Notes: generated by a model from the sequence alone, not told the origin. A stretch of DNA of 64,000 nt from Halobacillus litoralis (GCF_020171725.1 NZ_JAIVAJ010000004.1:124001-188000), one strand, 5' to 3'; counted from the first letter of the stretch, positions 52,286-60,003 are shown. Numbers and translations are program-made.

Positions 52286-53516
52286 TGCACAGGCCGAACA
52301 GGCGATACTGGGTATTTTCCTCGTCGATGGGGCGCGGATCGACGGGACTACGCTTGCTGCACATCATTTCTCGTCGGCTCATCACAGGCAGATTTTCGCC
52401 GTGATGTGGAGGATGCGCGAAGCGGGTACGCCGGTCGACCTCGTCACGGTGACGGCGGCGCTTGGTGAGGGAATCGAGCAGGTCGGCGGGGTGAGTTATC
52501 TGCTTGAGCTCAGCCAGTCTGTGCCGACGACGGAGAATCTCCACGTTTATGAGAAGGTGCTTGTCGAGGCGTATGCGGTCGACCGGATCAAGGAGTCGGC
52601 GCTCGGTTATGCGCGGAAGCAGGACGAGGGGGCGCTGGAGCAGTTGAAGGCTGCCTTGAACGAGACGGGAGCGGCGGTTGAAACAGACGAGCTGACAATC
52701 CAGGAACAGCTTCAGGAAATCGCCTCCGACATGACGTCATCCCCCGGGCAGACGGGCTTTGCGACAGGGTTTACCGACTACGACAAGATGACCGGCGGCA
52801 GTCAGCCCGGCGACCTGATCATCGTCGCCGCCCGCCCTTCGATGGGCAAGACCGCCTTCGCGCTCAACCTCGCCATGAACCACTGCAAAACCGGAGGCAG
52901 CGCCGATCTTTTTTCACTGGAGATGGGCGGAAAGCACCTCCTGCAGCGGATGATCTCCTCAGAAGCCCGGATCGACGGACAGAAGTGGCGCTCGATGTGT
53001 TTTTCCACAGAAGACTACAAGCGCTCCTTCTACGCCATCGGGGAAATCGCCGACTGGCAGCTGCGCATCCACGAACGAGAGCAGGCGATCCACAGCATCA
53101 CCGCGAAGATCCGCGAGAGCGTCCGGAAGTGCCCGGATGAGAAGCACCTCATCATCATCGACTACCTCCAACTCATCAACGTCAAAGGGCGCTATGAACG
53201 CCGCGACCTCGAAGTCGGCGCCATCACCCGAGAACTGAAGCTCCTCGCGCGTGAGCTCCAAGTGCCGATCATCCTGCTCTCCCAGCTCTCTCGAGGCGTC
53301 GAACAACGCCAGGACAAACGCCCAATGATGTCCGACCTGCGCGAATCCGGCAACATCGAACAGGACGCCGACGTCATCAGCTTCCTCTACCGCGACGACT
53401 ACTACACGCAGGAAGGCAGCAACCTCGTCGAAGTCATCCTCCGCAAACAGCGAAACGGTCCGACGGGGACGGTGGTGCTGGGGTTTGAGAAGGAGTTCGG
53501 GCGGTTTAGTGGGTAG
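52275..53516 (+). CDS. DnaB-type replicative helicase (phage-like)
   Basis: 413 residues. N-terminal primase-interaction domain (about 1-150) and a RecA-type helicase core with Walker A RPSMGKT (187-193), LFSLEM, IIIDYLQLI and QLSRGVEQR. Shorter than chromosomal DnaB/DnaC (about 450) and paired with a G39P-like loader, so phage-type (SPP1 G40P-like). Strong preference for C- and G-ending codons compared with neighbours, which supports transfer. The last 34 bases before its stop are repeated exactly at 58913-58946. Confidence 0.9.
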   Translation: MNPNAQAEQAILGIFLVDGARIDGTTLAAHHFSSAHHRQIFAVMWRMREAGTPVDLVTVTAALGEGIEQVGGVSYLLELSQSVPTTENLHVYEKVLVEAYAVDRIKESALGYARKQDEGALEQLKAALNETGAAVETDELTIQEQLQEIASDMTSSPGQTGFATGFTDYDKMTGGSQPGDLIIVAARPSMGKTAFALNLAMNHCKTGGSADLFSLEMGGKHLLQRMISSEARIDGQKWRSMCFSTEDYKRSFYAIGEIADWQLRIHEREQAIHSITAKIRESVRKCPDEKHLIIIDYLQLINVKGRYERRDLEVGAITRELKLLARELQVPIILLSQLSRGVEQRQDKRPMMSDLRESGNIEQDADVISFLYRDDYYTQEGSNLVEVILRKQRNGPTGTVVLGFEKEFGRFSG

Positions 53517-53522
53517 TTGAAG

Positions 53523-53574
53523 GGAGGGGCGGTTCTCTTGTTCCATTTCTGGAAACAAGAGAACCGTCCCCTCC
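53523..53574 (+). repeat. Palindromic REP-like element, copy 8 (mixed type)
   Basis: Left arm GGAGGGGCGGTTCTCTTGTT.. (A to G change), right arm GGAAACAAGAGAACCGTCCC.., with one extra A. Six bases after the helicase stop. 3' flank CCGTTTCC. Confidence 0.92.
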
Positions 53575-53646
53575 GTTTCCCCCTCATAAACTGTGAGGAC
53601 AACTTGTATTCATTTGCGGTACAATGGTGGAAAAAAGGTGAGATGT

Positions 53647-54105
53647 ATGGAGATCAAATTGCAGGCAATCGTAGACGAAATGGAAATAGCGATGGAGGAT
53701 TCGATGGCTTTCCTCGACAAAGAAACGTACAAGATCGTTGGAGTCTCATTCGACGCATACCAACAAGCGGAGGATATGGAGCCTTATGATCATCTAAAGG
53801 ATTGGCAGCAGGAAGAAGCAAAGCGTGCTGAACGTATTGTGCAAGGTGGCGACCGATTTGCGATGTTGCCGGGTGAGTCTGATATTGATGAATATGAGGT
53901 CATGGGAAATTTCTGTTATTCCAGGGGCGAGAAGGAAGGTAAGGTCTTGTTGAAAGCGATCCAGGGGCGTGGAGCTTTTGGGCGGTTAAAGAGTAAGATT
54001 TCAGATCTTGAGATTGAAGATGAGTGGAATGATTTCAAGAATGAAGCGTATAAGCAGTTGGCGCGGGAATGGTGTGAGGAGCACGCGATTCGGTATAAGG
54101 AGTAA
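53647..54105 (+). CDS. UPF0158 family protein
   Basis: 152 residues with the UPF0158 pattern: MEDSMAFLDKETYKIVGV, LPGESDIDEYEVMGNFC and a C-terminal GRGAFGRLKSKISDLEIEDEWNDFKNE-type region. Cytoplasmic, unknown function. ATG after AAAGGTGAG. Confidence 0.88.
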   Translation: MEIKLQAIVDEMEIAMEDSMAFLDKETYKIVGVSFDAYQQAEDMEPYDHLKDWQQEEAKRAERIVQGGDRFAMLPGESDIDEYEVMGNFCYSRGEKEGKVLLKAIQGRGAFGRLKSKISDLEIEDEWNDFKNEAYKQLAREWCEEHAIRYKE

Positions 54106-54129
54106 GGGGTTGAAGCTCCTTTGAAATAG

Positions 54130-54170
54130 AAAGCACCTTTTTCTATCGTTTGATAGTCAAAGGTGCTTTT
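54130..54170. terminator. Bidirectional terminator between convergent genes
   Basis: The 11-bp stem AAAGCACCTTT/AAAGGTGCTTT with an 18-base loop. It overlaps the stop region of the minus-strand DUF1829 gene. Confidence 0.75.
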
Positions 54171-54957
54171 AGCTCGTTTTCAATTTTTGAATCCATTCCT
54201 CTTTTTCAGACCATGGCAAAACGTGGATGTTGTAGTTCTCAAGTGACGTCTTGAACTTGTCAGATACGTTCACATTTAAATCATTGGCGAGAACGTAAAA
54301 CCCATAATCAGACTTCGTGGTTTGCACATCAATGAAAGACAGCAGAGGCTCTTTGTATTGTTCGCTGGTCGGGTTGTTCACAGCTTTAATGAGCTTAGGA
54401 GTTTGCTTCTTGAATTTAGGTACGACAAAGTCGAAGTTCACGTGGTTTCCTGAACGCCCCATATAACTGACTTGGTTTTCATATGGAATCTCGGCTTCTT
54501 CGAAGAATGCTGAAATATCTTCTGTGAAAAAATTAAGCACTTGGTTTCGTGTGGAAAGAAGCATGTCTGATGCTTTAATGAGACATTGAACCAGCCTTTG
54601 CTGCATAGCAGGATATTCACTGAGTTCATCAAAATCAATGTAGAGCTCTTTGGTTTTTGAATGGAATTTGACGCCGAATGTTTTCGTGAGCATGGTGAAA
54701 TATTCTTTTCTTCTTTGAGATGAGGCTAAATCCACTCCTAAGTCTTCTAACTCATCTACAATATATCCATCATCTGAGATTCTAAAAGAGCCGTTTTCTT
54801 TGGAAACAAAAAGGCTGATCACGTCGTGGTGCATATCGACAAACGGTGTAGTAATTTCAATAAAATCTTTTTCTTCAACCCATTCAATGCTTTGGTTTGC
54901 CCATTTTACATATTCTTTCTGCATTTCGTTTTTTAGACGGTTAAGATCCGTTGCCAT
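54169..54957 (-). CDS. DUF1828/DUF1829 domain protein
   Basis: 262 residues. The N-terminal DUF1828 part (ITTPFVDMHHDVISLFV..FRISDDGYIVDELEDLG) and C-terminal DUF1829 part (NHVNFDFVVPK..PLLSFIDVQTTKSDYGFYVLANDLN) are recognisable. The family is common in accessory and phage-linked DNA; the DUF1829 half resembles a restriction-endonuclease-like fold only loosely. It is the second gene of a two-gene operon, 15 bp after its partner. Role unknown; defence or toxin-antitoxin is possible. Confidence 0.82.
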   Translation of the reverse strand: MATDLNRLKNEMQKEYVKWANQSIEWVEEKDFIEITTPFVDMHHDVISLFVSKENGSFRISDDGYIVDELEDLGVDLASSQRRKEYFTMLTKTFGVKFHSKTKELYIDFDELSEYPAMQQRLVQCLIKASDMLLSTRNQVLNFFTEDISAFFEEAEIPYENQVSYMGRSGNHVNFDFVVPKFKKQTPKLIKAVNNPTSEQYKEPLLSFIDVQTTKSDYGFYVLANDLNVNVSDKFKTSLENYNIHVLPWSEKEEWIQKLKTS

Positions 54958-54972
54958 TCGCTCACTCCTTCC

Positions 54973-55455
54973 TTAGAACAAATCCAAATGGTATTGGTAT
55001 TCATATTCATCAATATTCCCCACATTGCATCTTTTTAAAAATTGCTTCAAAACGTAGGCTAAATCCTCTAAAGACTCATCTTTTAAATACATCTTAGCAT
55101 ATGAATCATCTAGAGGATATGCGATTTTATCCCCGTAATCTGGGTGTATGATATGTATATGTGGGCAGGGAATGCGTTCATTGGCAAGTGGGTAATCTCC
55201 AGGGGGATTCGAGTGAGCTCGTCCGATGAGATCGAGTCTAAGCAATGGAGTGTCACGGTAGTGTTGAGCGCGAAGTTGGAAGGTGCATTTGGGCTTTTTG
55301 TGGCCACTTCTATTTAAGTCTACAACAAAGGAATATTTAGTGCTGGTCAATTCAATTTTTTCTTTAGAGCCTTGATTCGGTATTGGAATCGTACTGTTTT
55401 GATGTAGGATTCTTTTTAAGCAATTTATAAGATCATGAATTTCGTTTAGATTCAT
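54973..55455 (-). CDS. DUF6978-like partner protein
   Basis: 160 residues, soluble, with TKYSFVVDLNRSGHKKPKCTFQLRAQHY and HIHIIHPDYGDKIAYPLD. It resembles DUF6978 proteins that sit next to DUF1828/1829 genes; recognition is from memory. Start at the ATG eight bases after AAAAGG; a GTG at 55464 lengthens the frame without a better site. Forms an operon with the DUF1829 gene. Confidence 0.7.
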   Translation of the reverse strand: MNLNEIHDLINCLKRILHQNSTIPIPNQGSKEKIELTSTKYSFVVDLNRSGHKKPKCTFQLRAQHYRDTPLLRLDLIGRAHSNPPGDYPLANERIPCPHIHIIHPDYGDKIAYPLDDSYAKMYLKDESLEDLAYVLKQFLKRCNVGNIDEYEYQYHLDLF

Positions 55456-55591
55456 TAGCATCACCTTTTTACATATGTCTTATTACATAATTATATAGAT
55501 ATATGGGTGGAAATGGAAGGTTTTTAGCACTAGTAGTTTATCATTATAAAGACTATAGTAGTAGTGATAAGCAGATTATGGGAGGGTTCAT

Positions 55592-55759
55592 ATGGGGTTG
55601 TTTTTCTATATTACGATTGTTGTTGGCTTATCTTTGATGTATTATGCTTACGTGAAAAAGTTAGATAATGATGTAAAGAAGAAAGAACTTCAATTGGAAG
55701 AAAAGAAGATTGAATTAGAAATGAAAAAATTAGACAAGGATCGGAACGATAGCTTTTAG
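55592..55759 (+). CDS. Small membrane protein with C-terminal coiled coil, duplicated gene copy A
   Basis: 55 residues: one transmembrane segment (3-20) then a highly charged helix (VKKKELQLEEKKIELEMKK). ATG preceded by GGGAGGG. A near-identical protein is encoded at 59571-59738. No family recognised. Confidence 0.72.
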   Translation: MGLFFYITIVVGLSLMYYAYVKKLDNDVKKKELQLEEKKIELEMKKLDKDRNDSF

Positions 55760-55851
55760 TATCGATCGGATTTATAGAATGTAGCATGGCGTGGGAGAGA
55801 AGTGCCATTTTCATCAATTCCTTTCATCTCCTAAAAAAGAGAACATCTGTT

Positions 55852-55880
55852 GGGTGGGCAAATTTTTGCCCACCCTTTTT
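55852..55880 (+). terminator. Terminator of small membrane-protein gene, copy A
   Basis: Stem GGGTGGGCAAA/TTTGCCCACCC, then five T's. Confidence 0.9.
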
Positions 55881-55920
55881 CGTATGATGAAATCACCGAA
55901 TCATAAAGGAGAGATGGATC

Positions 55921-56688
55921 ATGCAGAAGATGGTACTGAAAAGTTTGATTCCCGTCATCATTGGATTGAGTGTACTGACGGCGTGCGCGGAAGAGTCGAC
56001 GATGAGCAGTAGTAGCAACGGGGCAGAAGGAGAACAACAAACGGAGGAGCAGGTGGAAGAGCAGGAAGCAGCTGAGGCGGTGGTTGAAATACAGTCGGAT
56101 GCATTTGGTGCTTGGAAGGACAGTATCGACAACGTCTATGCAAGTTACTCCGCTGTGATCACGAACACGGGCGACAAGCCTGCCATGATTGGTGATATTC
56201 AGGTGAACTTTGAAGGTAGCGATGGCACAATCCTCGGTACGATGCCGATGGTCTTGGCCGTACCAGACATTGTGATGCCTGGGGAGACCGCTTATATTGG
56301 GGAAAATACGGTCCTCGAAAGTGTCAGTGATCCAGAAGCAGTGACAGGGGCAAGTGCCAATGTAGACTTCAGCCCAACGAACGAACAGCCCATGATGCTC
56401 GAGACAGAAGGGGTCAAATTGACGGAAGGAAAAGATGAGTACTCGAACGTCTACACTGTGACGGGCACGGTCATCAACCCGAACGAGGAAATGGCGGATG
56501 ATATTCGTCTTGCTGCGGGTCTTTATGACGCACAGGGGAATTTTCTTGGTACGCTGAACGGCAGCATTATGGTCAGTCTCAATCAAGATGGAAAAGCGGG
56601 ATTCGAACTCAATTATCCAGAACTGCCGAAAGAGGTTCGAGGCAAGGCGTCTGAAGTCAAAGTGAAAGCGTACAAACGGACATTTTAA
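55921..56688 (+). CDS. Lipoprotein with FxLYD-like domain
   Basis: 255 residues. Lipobox LTAC (Cys about residue 22), then a Glu/Gln-rich linker and two beta-sandwich-like halves. The second half contains VTGTVINPNEEMADDIRLAAGLYDAQGNFLG, the pattern of FxLYD domains. Extracytoplasmic. ATG after AAAGGAG. The following DUF4064 gene begins 26 bp later and is probably co-transcribed. Confidence 0.82.
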   Translation: MQKMVLKSLIPVIIGLSVLTACAEESTMSSSSNGAEGEQQTEEQVEEQEAAEAVVEIQSDAFGAWKDSIDNVYASYSAVITNTGDKPAMIGDIQVNFEGSDGTILGTMPMVLAVPDIVMPGETAYIGENTVLESVSDPEAVTGASANVDFSPTNEQPMMLETEGVKLTEGKDEYSNVYTVTGTVINPNEEMADDIRLAAGLYDAQGNFLGTLNGSIMVSLNQDGKAGFELNYPELPKEVRGKASEVKVKAYKRTF

Positions 56689-56714
56689 TTAAAAATAGAG
56701 AGGTGGAATGAGTC

Positions 56715-57059
56715 ATGAGTAGAACAACCGAAATGGTACTTGGGATACTGGGTGGATTATTCGGATTCGGTGGAGCGTTCTTTGCATTGTTCATGGGAGC
56801 GGTCGATGAGTCATTCAATGGAACGAGTGAACTGAGCGGACTGGGAACGAGTGCCTTCGTCTTCAGCATCCTCGCCATAACTGGAGGAATCCTCGTCAAA
56901 TTCAAACCTAAATTGGGTGGCTGGCTCATGCTTATATCAGGTGTGGCAATCCTGATTTCAATCAGCCTCTTTGGCGTTGTTCCTGCATTGTTTCTGATTG
57001 CAGCAGGGCTTATGGGTTTGATCAGAAAAGAGAAGAAGCAGACAGAAGCCGCTGCATAG
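56715..57059 (+). CDS. DUF4064 membrane protein, copy A
   Basis: 114 residues, four transmembrane segments, DUF4064 pattern (RTTEMVLGILGGLFGFGGAFFALFMG; ILVKFKPKLGGWLMLISG; LFLIAAGLMGLIRK). Strong similarity to the protein at 59034-59375, so the two are paralogues. Function of the family unknown. Confidence 0.88.
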   Translation: MSRTTEMVLGILGGLFGFGGAFFALFMGAVDESFNGTSELSGLGTSAFVFSILAITGGILVKFKPKLGGWLMLISGVAILISISLFGVVPALFLIAAGLMGLIRKEKKQTEAAA

Positions 57060-57060
57060 A

Positions 57061-57087
57061 AAAAGGAGGCGCACCTGCCTCCTTTTT
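57061..57087 (+). terminator. Terminator after DUF4064 copy A
   Basis: Perfect 10-bp stem AAAAGGAGGC/GCCTCCTTTT, then T. Confidence 0.88.
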
Positions 57088-57174
57088 AATTCACATTTTT
57101 TTCATATCGACTCATCATTAAACACGATCGATGGTAGAATTTACATTATAAAACAATTGATAAGGAGGAATACA

Positions 57175-58158
57175 ATGGAACTGAACAATAGCACTCGCAT
57201 CTTGAAGCTCCAGGAGCTCTTGTCGCAGGAGACGGATGAATGGAATCAACTGAGTATGAAAGACATCATCGAAAAGCTCCGCTTCATCTTCGGGCCGGAT
57301 GTCAACTTCGATAAACGAACAATTAAACGCGATATGGATACGCTCGGTGAAATCGGGTTTGAAGTCATTGAAAACGCCGGTGAACATAACAGGATGATGT
57401 ACAGCTATCAGGACCGCGTTTTTGAAACGTATCAACTTCGGTTCATGAATGACGCCGTCCTCTCTGCACGATTCATTCCGCAAAAAGACAAGAAAGAACT
57501 CATCAAGCGCCTGCGTGAGCTGACGAGCCGGCATATTGCCAAGACACTGCCAGATCCCATCCTATTCCACCAGACATCAAGCGACCCCTATGAACAAATC
57601 AAAATCAACATCGATCATGTACATACTGCGATATCAGAGCGGAAAGTCCTGAACTATCAATACGGCACTTACAACATGAATAAAGAGTTCGAGTTACATC
57701 GAGACGGTCAAATCTATGAAGTTGAACCCTATGCCCTTATTTGGCAGCAGGACTACTATTATTTGATCGGCTACTTCCGCGGCACGGGAGAGATGCGTCA
57801 TTACCGTGTCGACCGCATGCGCAACATTTCCGTCTCACGCGAGTCCTTTAAGAAAGACACGTTTGATTTGCAAAACTATGTGGACCAAAGCTTCCACATG
57901 TTCTCGGGCGAAGACACCCGTATCAAAATCCGGTTCCACAAATCCCTGCTCAACGTCGTCATCGATCGCTTTGGTATTGATGCGGCCATCAAACAGGCTG
58001 ATGAGAACCACTTTGACTTATCTACCAACGCTAAGATGAGCACGGGACTCATGGTCTGGATTATGCAATGGGGAAGTAAAGCGAAGGTATTGTCACCGGA
58101 CCGGCTTGTGGAGTGGGTGCGGGAAGAGGTGGAGCGCATGTATCAACAATACGATTGA
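57175..58158 (+). CDS. WYL-domain transcriptional regulator
   Basis: 327 residues. N-terminal winged helix (about 5-80: RTIKRDMDTLGEIGFEV), a WYL domain (about 150-225: VEPYALIWQQDYYYLIGYFRG, RHYRVDRMRNI) and a C-terminal WCX-type dimer region. WYL regulators often sense nucleic acids or nucleotides and control defence loci. The start at 57175 follows AAGGAGG. The neighbour downstream is a gene of unknown function that could be its target. Confidence 0.9.
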   Translation: MELNNSTRILKLQELLSQETDEWNQLSMKDIIEKLRFIFGPDVNFDKRTIKRDMDTLGEIGFEVIENAGEHNRMMYSYQDRVFETYQLRFMNDAVLSARFIPQKDKKELIKRLRELTSRHIAKTLPDPILFHQTSSDPYEQIKINIDHVHTAISERKVLNYQYGTYNMNKEFELHRDGQIYEVEPYALIWQQDYYYLIGYFRGTGEMRHYRVDRMRNISVSRESFKKDTFDLQNYVDQSFHMFSGEDTRIKIRFHKSLLNVVIDRFGIDAAIKQADENHFDLSTNAKMSTGLMVWIMQWGSKAKVLSPDRLVEWVREEVERMYQQYD

Positions 58159-58221
58159 ACGAGATCCTTCAACTCAGCTAAGAAAAGATAGAATGACAAG
58201 GTACAAAAGGGAGGTAGTCTT

Positions 58222-58845
58222 TTGAAAACAGATGATAGAAAACGAACTACACTAGATCTAATGCAACTCTTTGAAGGATACGTACGTAATTACCGGAAAA
58301 TCAATCTGAATTCGATGCACAACCGCACCATGTTTACGAAGCGTGAGATCGACTATTTTGCCAGCCTGGGTGAGATGCTCGGATTCGAGTCCTTTGTTGA
58401 AGATGCGAAACCCGATCTTGAGAGGGGGCGTTCGCGTCCGATGGATCTGGCTTGGTGGAAGTATGATGCGCGTGTTGATGAAGCGAATTACATAGAATTA
58501 GTCCTCCACTTGGAGCGGGAGAATGTCTGGTCCAAGGATGAGGACACGATTGAGAAATTGTTCTCAAAGACGGAGGAGGGCTACCTTCCGCAGCATGTGA
58601 TCGGGATTCAGAATGTCGGGGATGCAGACCGCATTGATACGTTGAATGATTTAATTTTACAAAAAAATGAAGTGCAGGCATCGGATGTGTTGATGGTTTA
58701 TCGTTATGTGGGTGATGAGGGTGTGGAGCGTGTGTTGGGCTGTCGATTTGATGGGGATGGGCTGGTGGAGTCGCGTGAGGCGTTGTGTAAGCAGGATGAG
58801 ATGGGGTATTGGTATATGGGATTTGTGGAGGAGATGAGAAAGTAG
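58222..58845 (+). CDS. Hypothetical protein, possible nuclease-like fold
   Basis: 207 residues, TTG start after AGGGAGGT. Contains RPMDLAWWK followed by YIELVLHLERENVW, an Asp..Glu-x-Glu spacing seen in some restriction-endonuclease-like folds, but no proven active site. No family recognised. Its first 22 codons are present again, truncated, at 59887-59955. Lies 63 bp after the WYL regulator. Confidence 0.7.
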   Translation: MKTDDRKRTTLDLMQLFEGYVRNYRKINLNSMHNRTMFTKREIDYFASLGEMLGFESFVEDAKPDLERGRSRPMDLAWWKYDARVDEANYIELVLHLERENVWSKDEDTIEKLFSKTEEGYLPQHVIGIQNVGDADRIDTLNDLILQKNEVQASDVLMVYRYVGDEGVERVLGCRFDGDGLVESREALCKQDEMGYWYMGFVEEMRK

Positions 58846-58849
58846 AGGA

Positions 58850-58907
58850 AGCACGGGGAGGAATCTAATGCTTCGAAGTTCAGAAGCACCAGATCCCTCC
58901 CCACGCT
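58850..58907 (-). repeat. 25-bp-arm hairpin, second palindrome class
   Basis: Arms at 58850-58874 and 58883-58907. On the minus strand every position pairs if G-U wobbles are allowed (five of them); on the plus strand the same positions are A-C mismatches. So the structure appears selected as minus-strand RNA or single-stranded DNA. It starts four bases after the stop of the 58222 gene. Confidence 0.75.
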
Positions 58908-58912
58908 TCATT

Positions 58913-58946
58913 GGGTTTGAGAAGGAGTTCGGGCGGTTTAGTGGGT
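58913..58946 (+). pseudogene. 34-bp exact fragment of the DnaB-like helicase gene 3' end
   Basis: Identical to 53481-53514 (begins GGGTTTGAGAAGGAGTTCGG), which encodes the last helicase residues ..GFEKEFGRFSG. The homology stops at the helicase stop codon (TAG in the gene, TGAG here). Six bases after the 58850-58907 hairpin. A relic of a rearrangement or of a second helicase copy. Confidence 0.85.
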
Positions 58947-59033
58947 GAGGCGGTGAAACGAGTGTTCTGAACTCAGACTTTCCCCCATAAGCTTATGTAG
59001 AGCTTGGTCATACATTACGAAAGGTGGAAAAAC

Positions 59034-59375
59034 ATGAGCAGAACAACAGAGATGGTACTGGGCATCGTGGGGGGATTATTCGGCTTCGGTGCGGCTTTTT
59101 TCGCGCTCTTCGTCGGAGCCATCGACGAATCGATCAACGGCTCAAGCGAACTGAGCGCCCTCGGAACAACCGCCTTTATCTTCAGCATCCTCGCAGTCGC
59201 GGGCGGTATTCTTGTTAAATTCAAGCCCAAACTCGCCGGCTGGCTCATGCTGATTAGCGCTGTCGGTCTCGTCATCGCAATCAGCCTGTTCGGCGTCATT
59301 CCAGCGATCTTTTTGATTGCCGCTGGGTTGATGGGAGTGATTCGGAAAGAAGATAGAGTGGGTCAGGCTGCCTGA
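59034..59375 (+). CDS. DUF4064 membrane protein, copy B
   Basis: 113 residues, paralogue of the 56715-57059 protein, with the same four-helix layout and RTTEMVLGIVGGLFGFGAAFFALFVG start. ATG after AAAGGTGG. This copy uses more C-ending codons than copy A, so the duplication is not recent or one copy was acquired separately. Confidence 0.88.
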   Translation: MSRTTEMVLGIVGGLFGFGAAFFALFVGAIDESINGSSELSALGTTAFIFSILAVAGGILVKFKPKLAGWLMLISAVGLVIAISLFGVIPAIFLIAAGLMGVIRKEDRVGQAA

Positions 59376-59385
59376 TTCGATAAGG

Positions 59386-59410
59386 AAACCGCCTTTGTGC
59401 GGTTTTTTTA
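59386..59410 (+). terminator. Terminator after DUF4064 copy B
   Basis: Stem AAACCGC/GCGGTTT followed by T's. Confidence 0.8.
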
Positions 59411-59570
59411 TTTGGGTATGGGACGTTTTGGGCACTTTTTTATCTTCTAAATAGTGAATTCATTTGATATATTTGTAGCAATCACTCCAAGTCGGTAGCG
59501 CACGATTTTAGATAACATTACAAAGCAGGATGAGCTTGGAATGAGTACGGAGATTTTATGGAGGGATACT

Positions 59571-59738
59571 ATGGGTTTATTTTTTTACATGACGATTGTC
59601 GTTGGCTTATCTTTGATGTATTATGCTTACGTGAAAAAGTTAGATAATGATGTAAAGAAGCAGGAACTTCAATTGGAAGAAAAGAAGATTGAATTGGAAA
59701 TGAAAAAATTAGACAAGGATCGGAACGATAGCTTGTAG
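59571..59738 (+). CDS. Small membrane protein with C-terminal coiled coil, duplicated gene copy B
   Basis: 55 residues, differing from copy A at only a few positions (for example KKQELQ for KKKELQ, last residue Leu for Phe). Ribosome site GGAGGG. Confidence 0.72.
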   Translation: MGLFFYMTIVVGLSLMYYAYVKKLDNDVKKQELQLEEKKIELEMKKLDKDRNDSL

Positions 59739-59831
59739 TATCGATCGGATTTATAGAATGTAGCATGGCGTGGGAGAGAAGTGCCATTTTCATCAATTCC
59801 TTTCATCTCCTAATAAAAGAGAACATCTGTT

Positions 59832-59860
59832 GGGTGGGCAAATTTTTGCCCACCCTTTTT
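59832..59860 (+). terminator. Terminator of small membrane-protein gene, copy B
   Basis: Same stem and T-run as copy A (GGGTGGGCAAA/TTTGCCCACCC). Confidence 0.9.
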
Positions 59861-59886
59861 CGTATGATGAAATCACCGAATCATAT

Positions 59887-59955
59887 TTGAAAACAGATGA
59901 TAGACAAGGAACTACACTAGATTTAATGCAACTCTGGGAAGGTTATGTACGTTAG
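59887..59955 (+). pseudogene. Truncated 5' copy of the 58222-58845 gene
   Basis: TTG start and 22 codons (LKTDDRQGTTLDLMQLWEGY..) closely matching the beginning of the 58222 gene, then an early TAG. No ribosome site precedes it, since it is fused to the duplicated module. Non-functional remnant. Confidence 0.85.
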
Positions 59956-60003
59956 GTTGGTGCAATACCCACTAATACAAATAATAGATTCATCATTCAT
60001 TTA

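Larger units (their letters stand above)
55592..55904 (+). repeat. Duplicated module, copy A (313 bp)
   Basis: Covers the 55-residue gene, its 3' untranslated region and terminator. It is over 90 percent identical by eye to 59571-59884 with a one-base length difference. The 3' untranslated part is nearly invariant. Homology ends abruptly at ..CCGAATCAT. Confidence 0.88.
59571..59884 (+). repeat. Duplicated module, copy B (314 bp)
   Basis: Counterpart of 55592-55904. Immediately after the shared ..CCGAATCAT it is joined to the 5' end of the 58222-type gene, so it is a chimeric junction. Confidence 0.88.

Noticed and set aside
55611..55817. Minus-strand frame also found at 59569-59796
   Set aside because: It recurs only because the whole module is duplicated; no ribosome site, and it crosses the real 55-residue gene.
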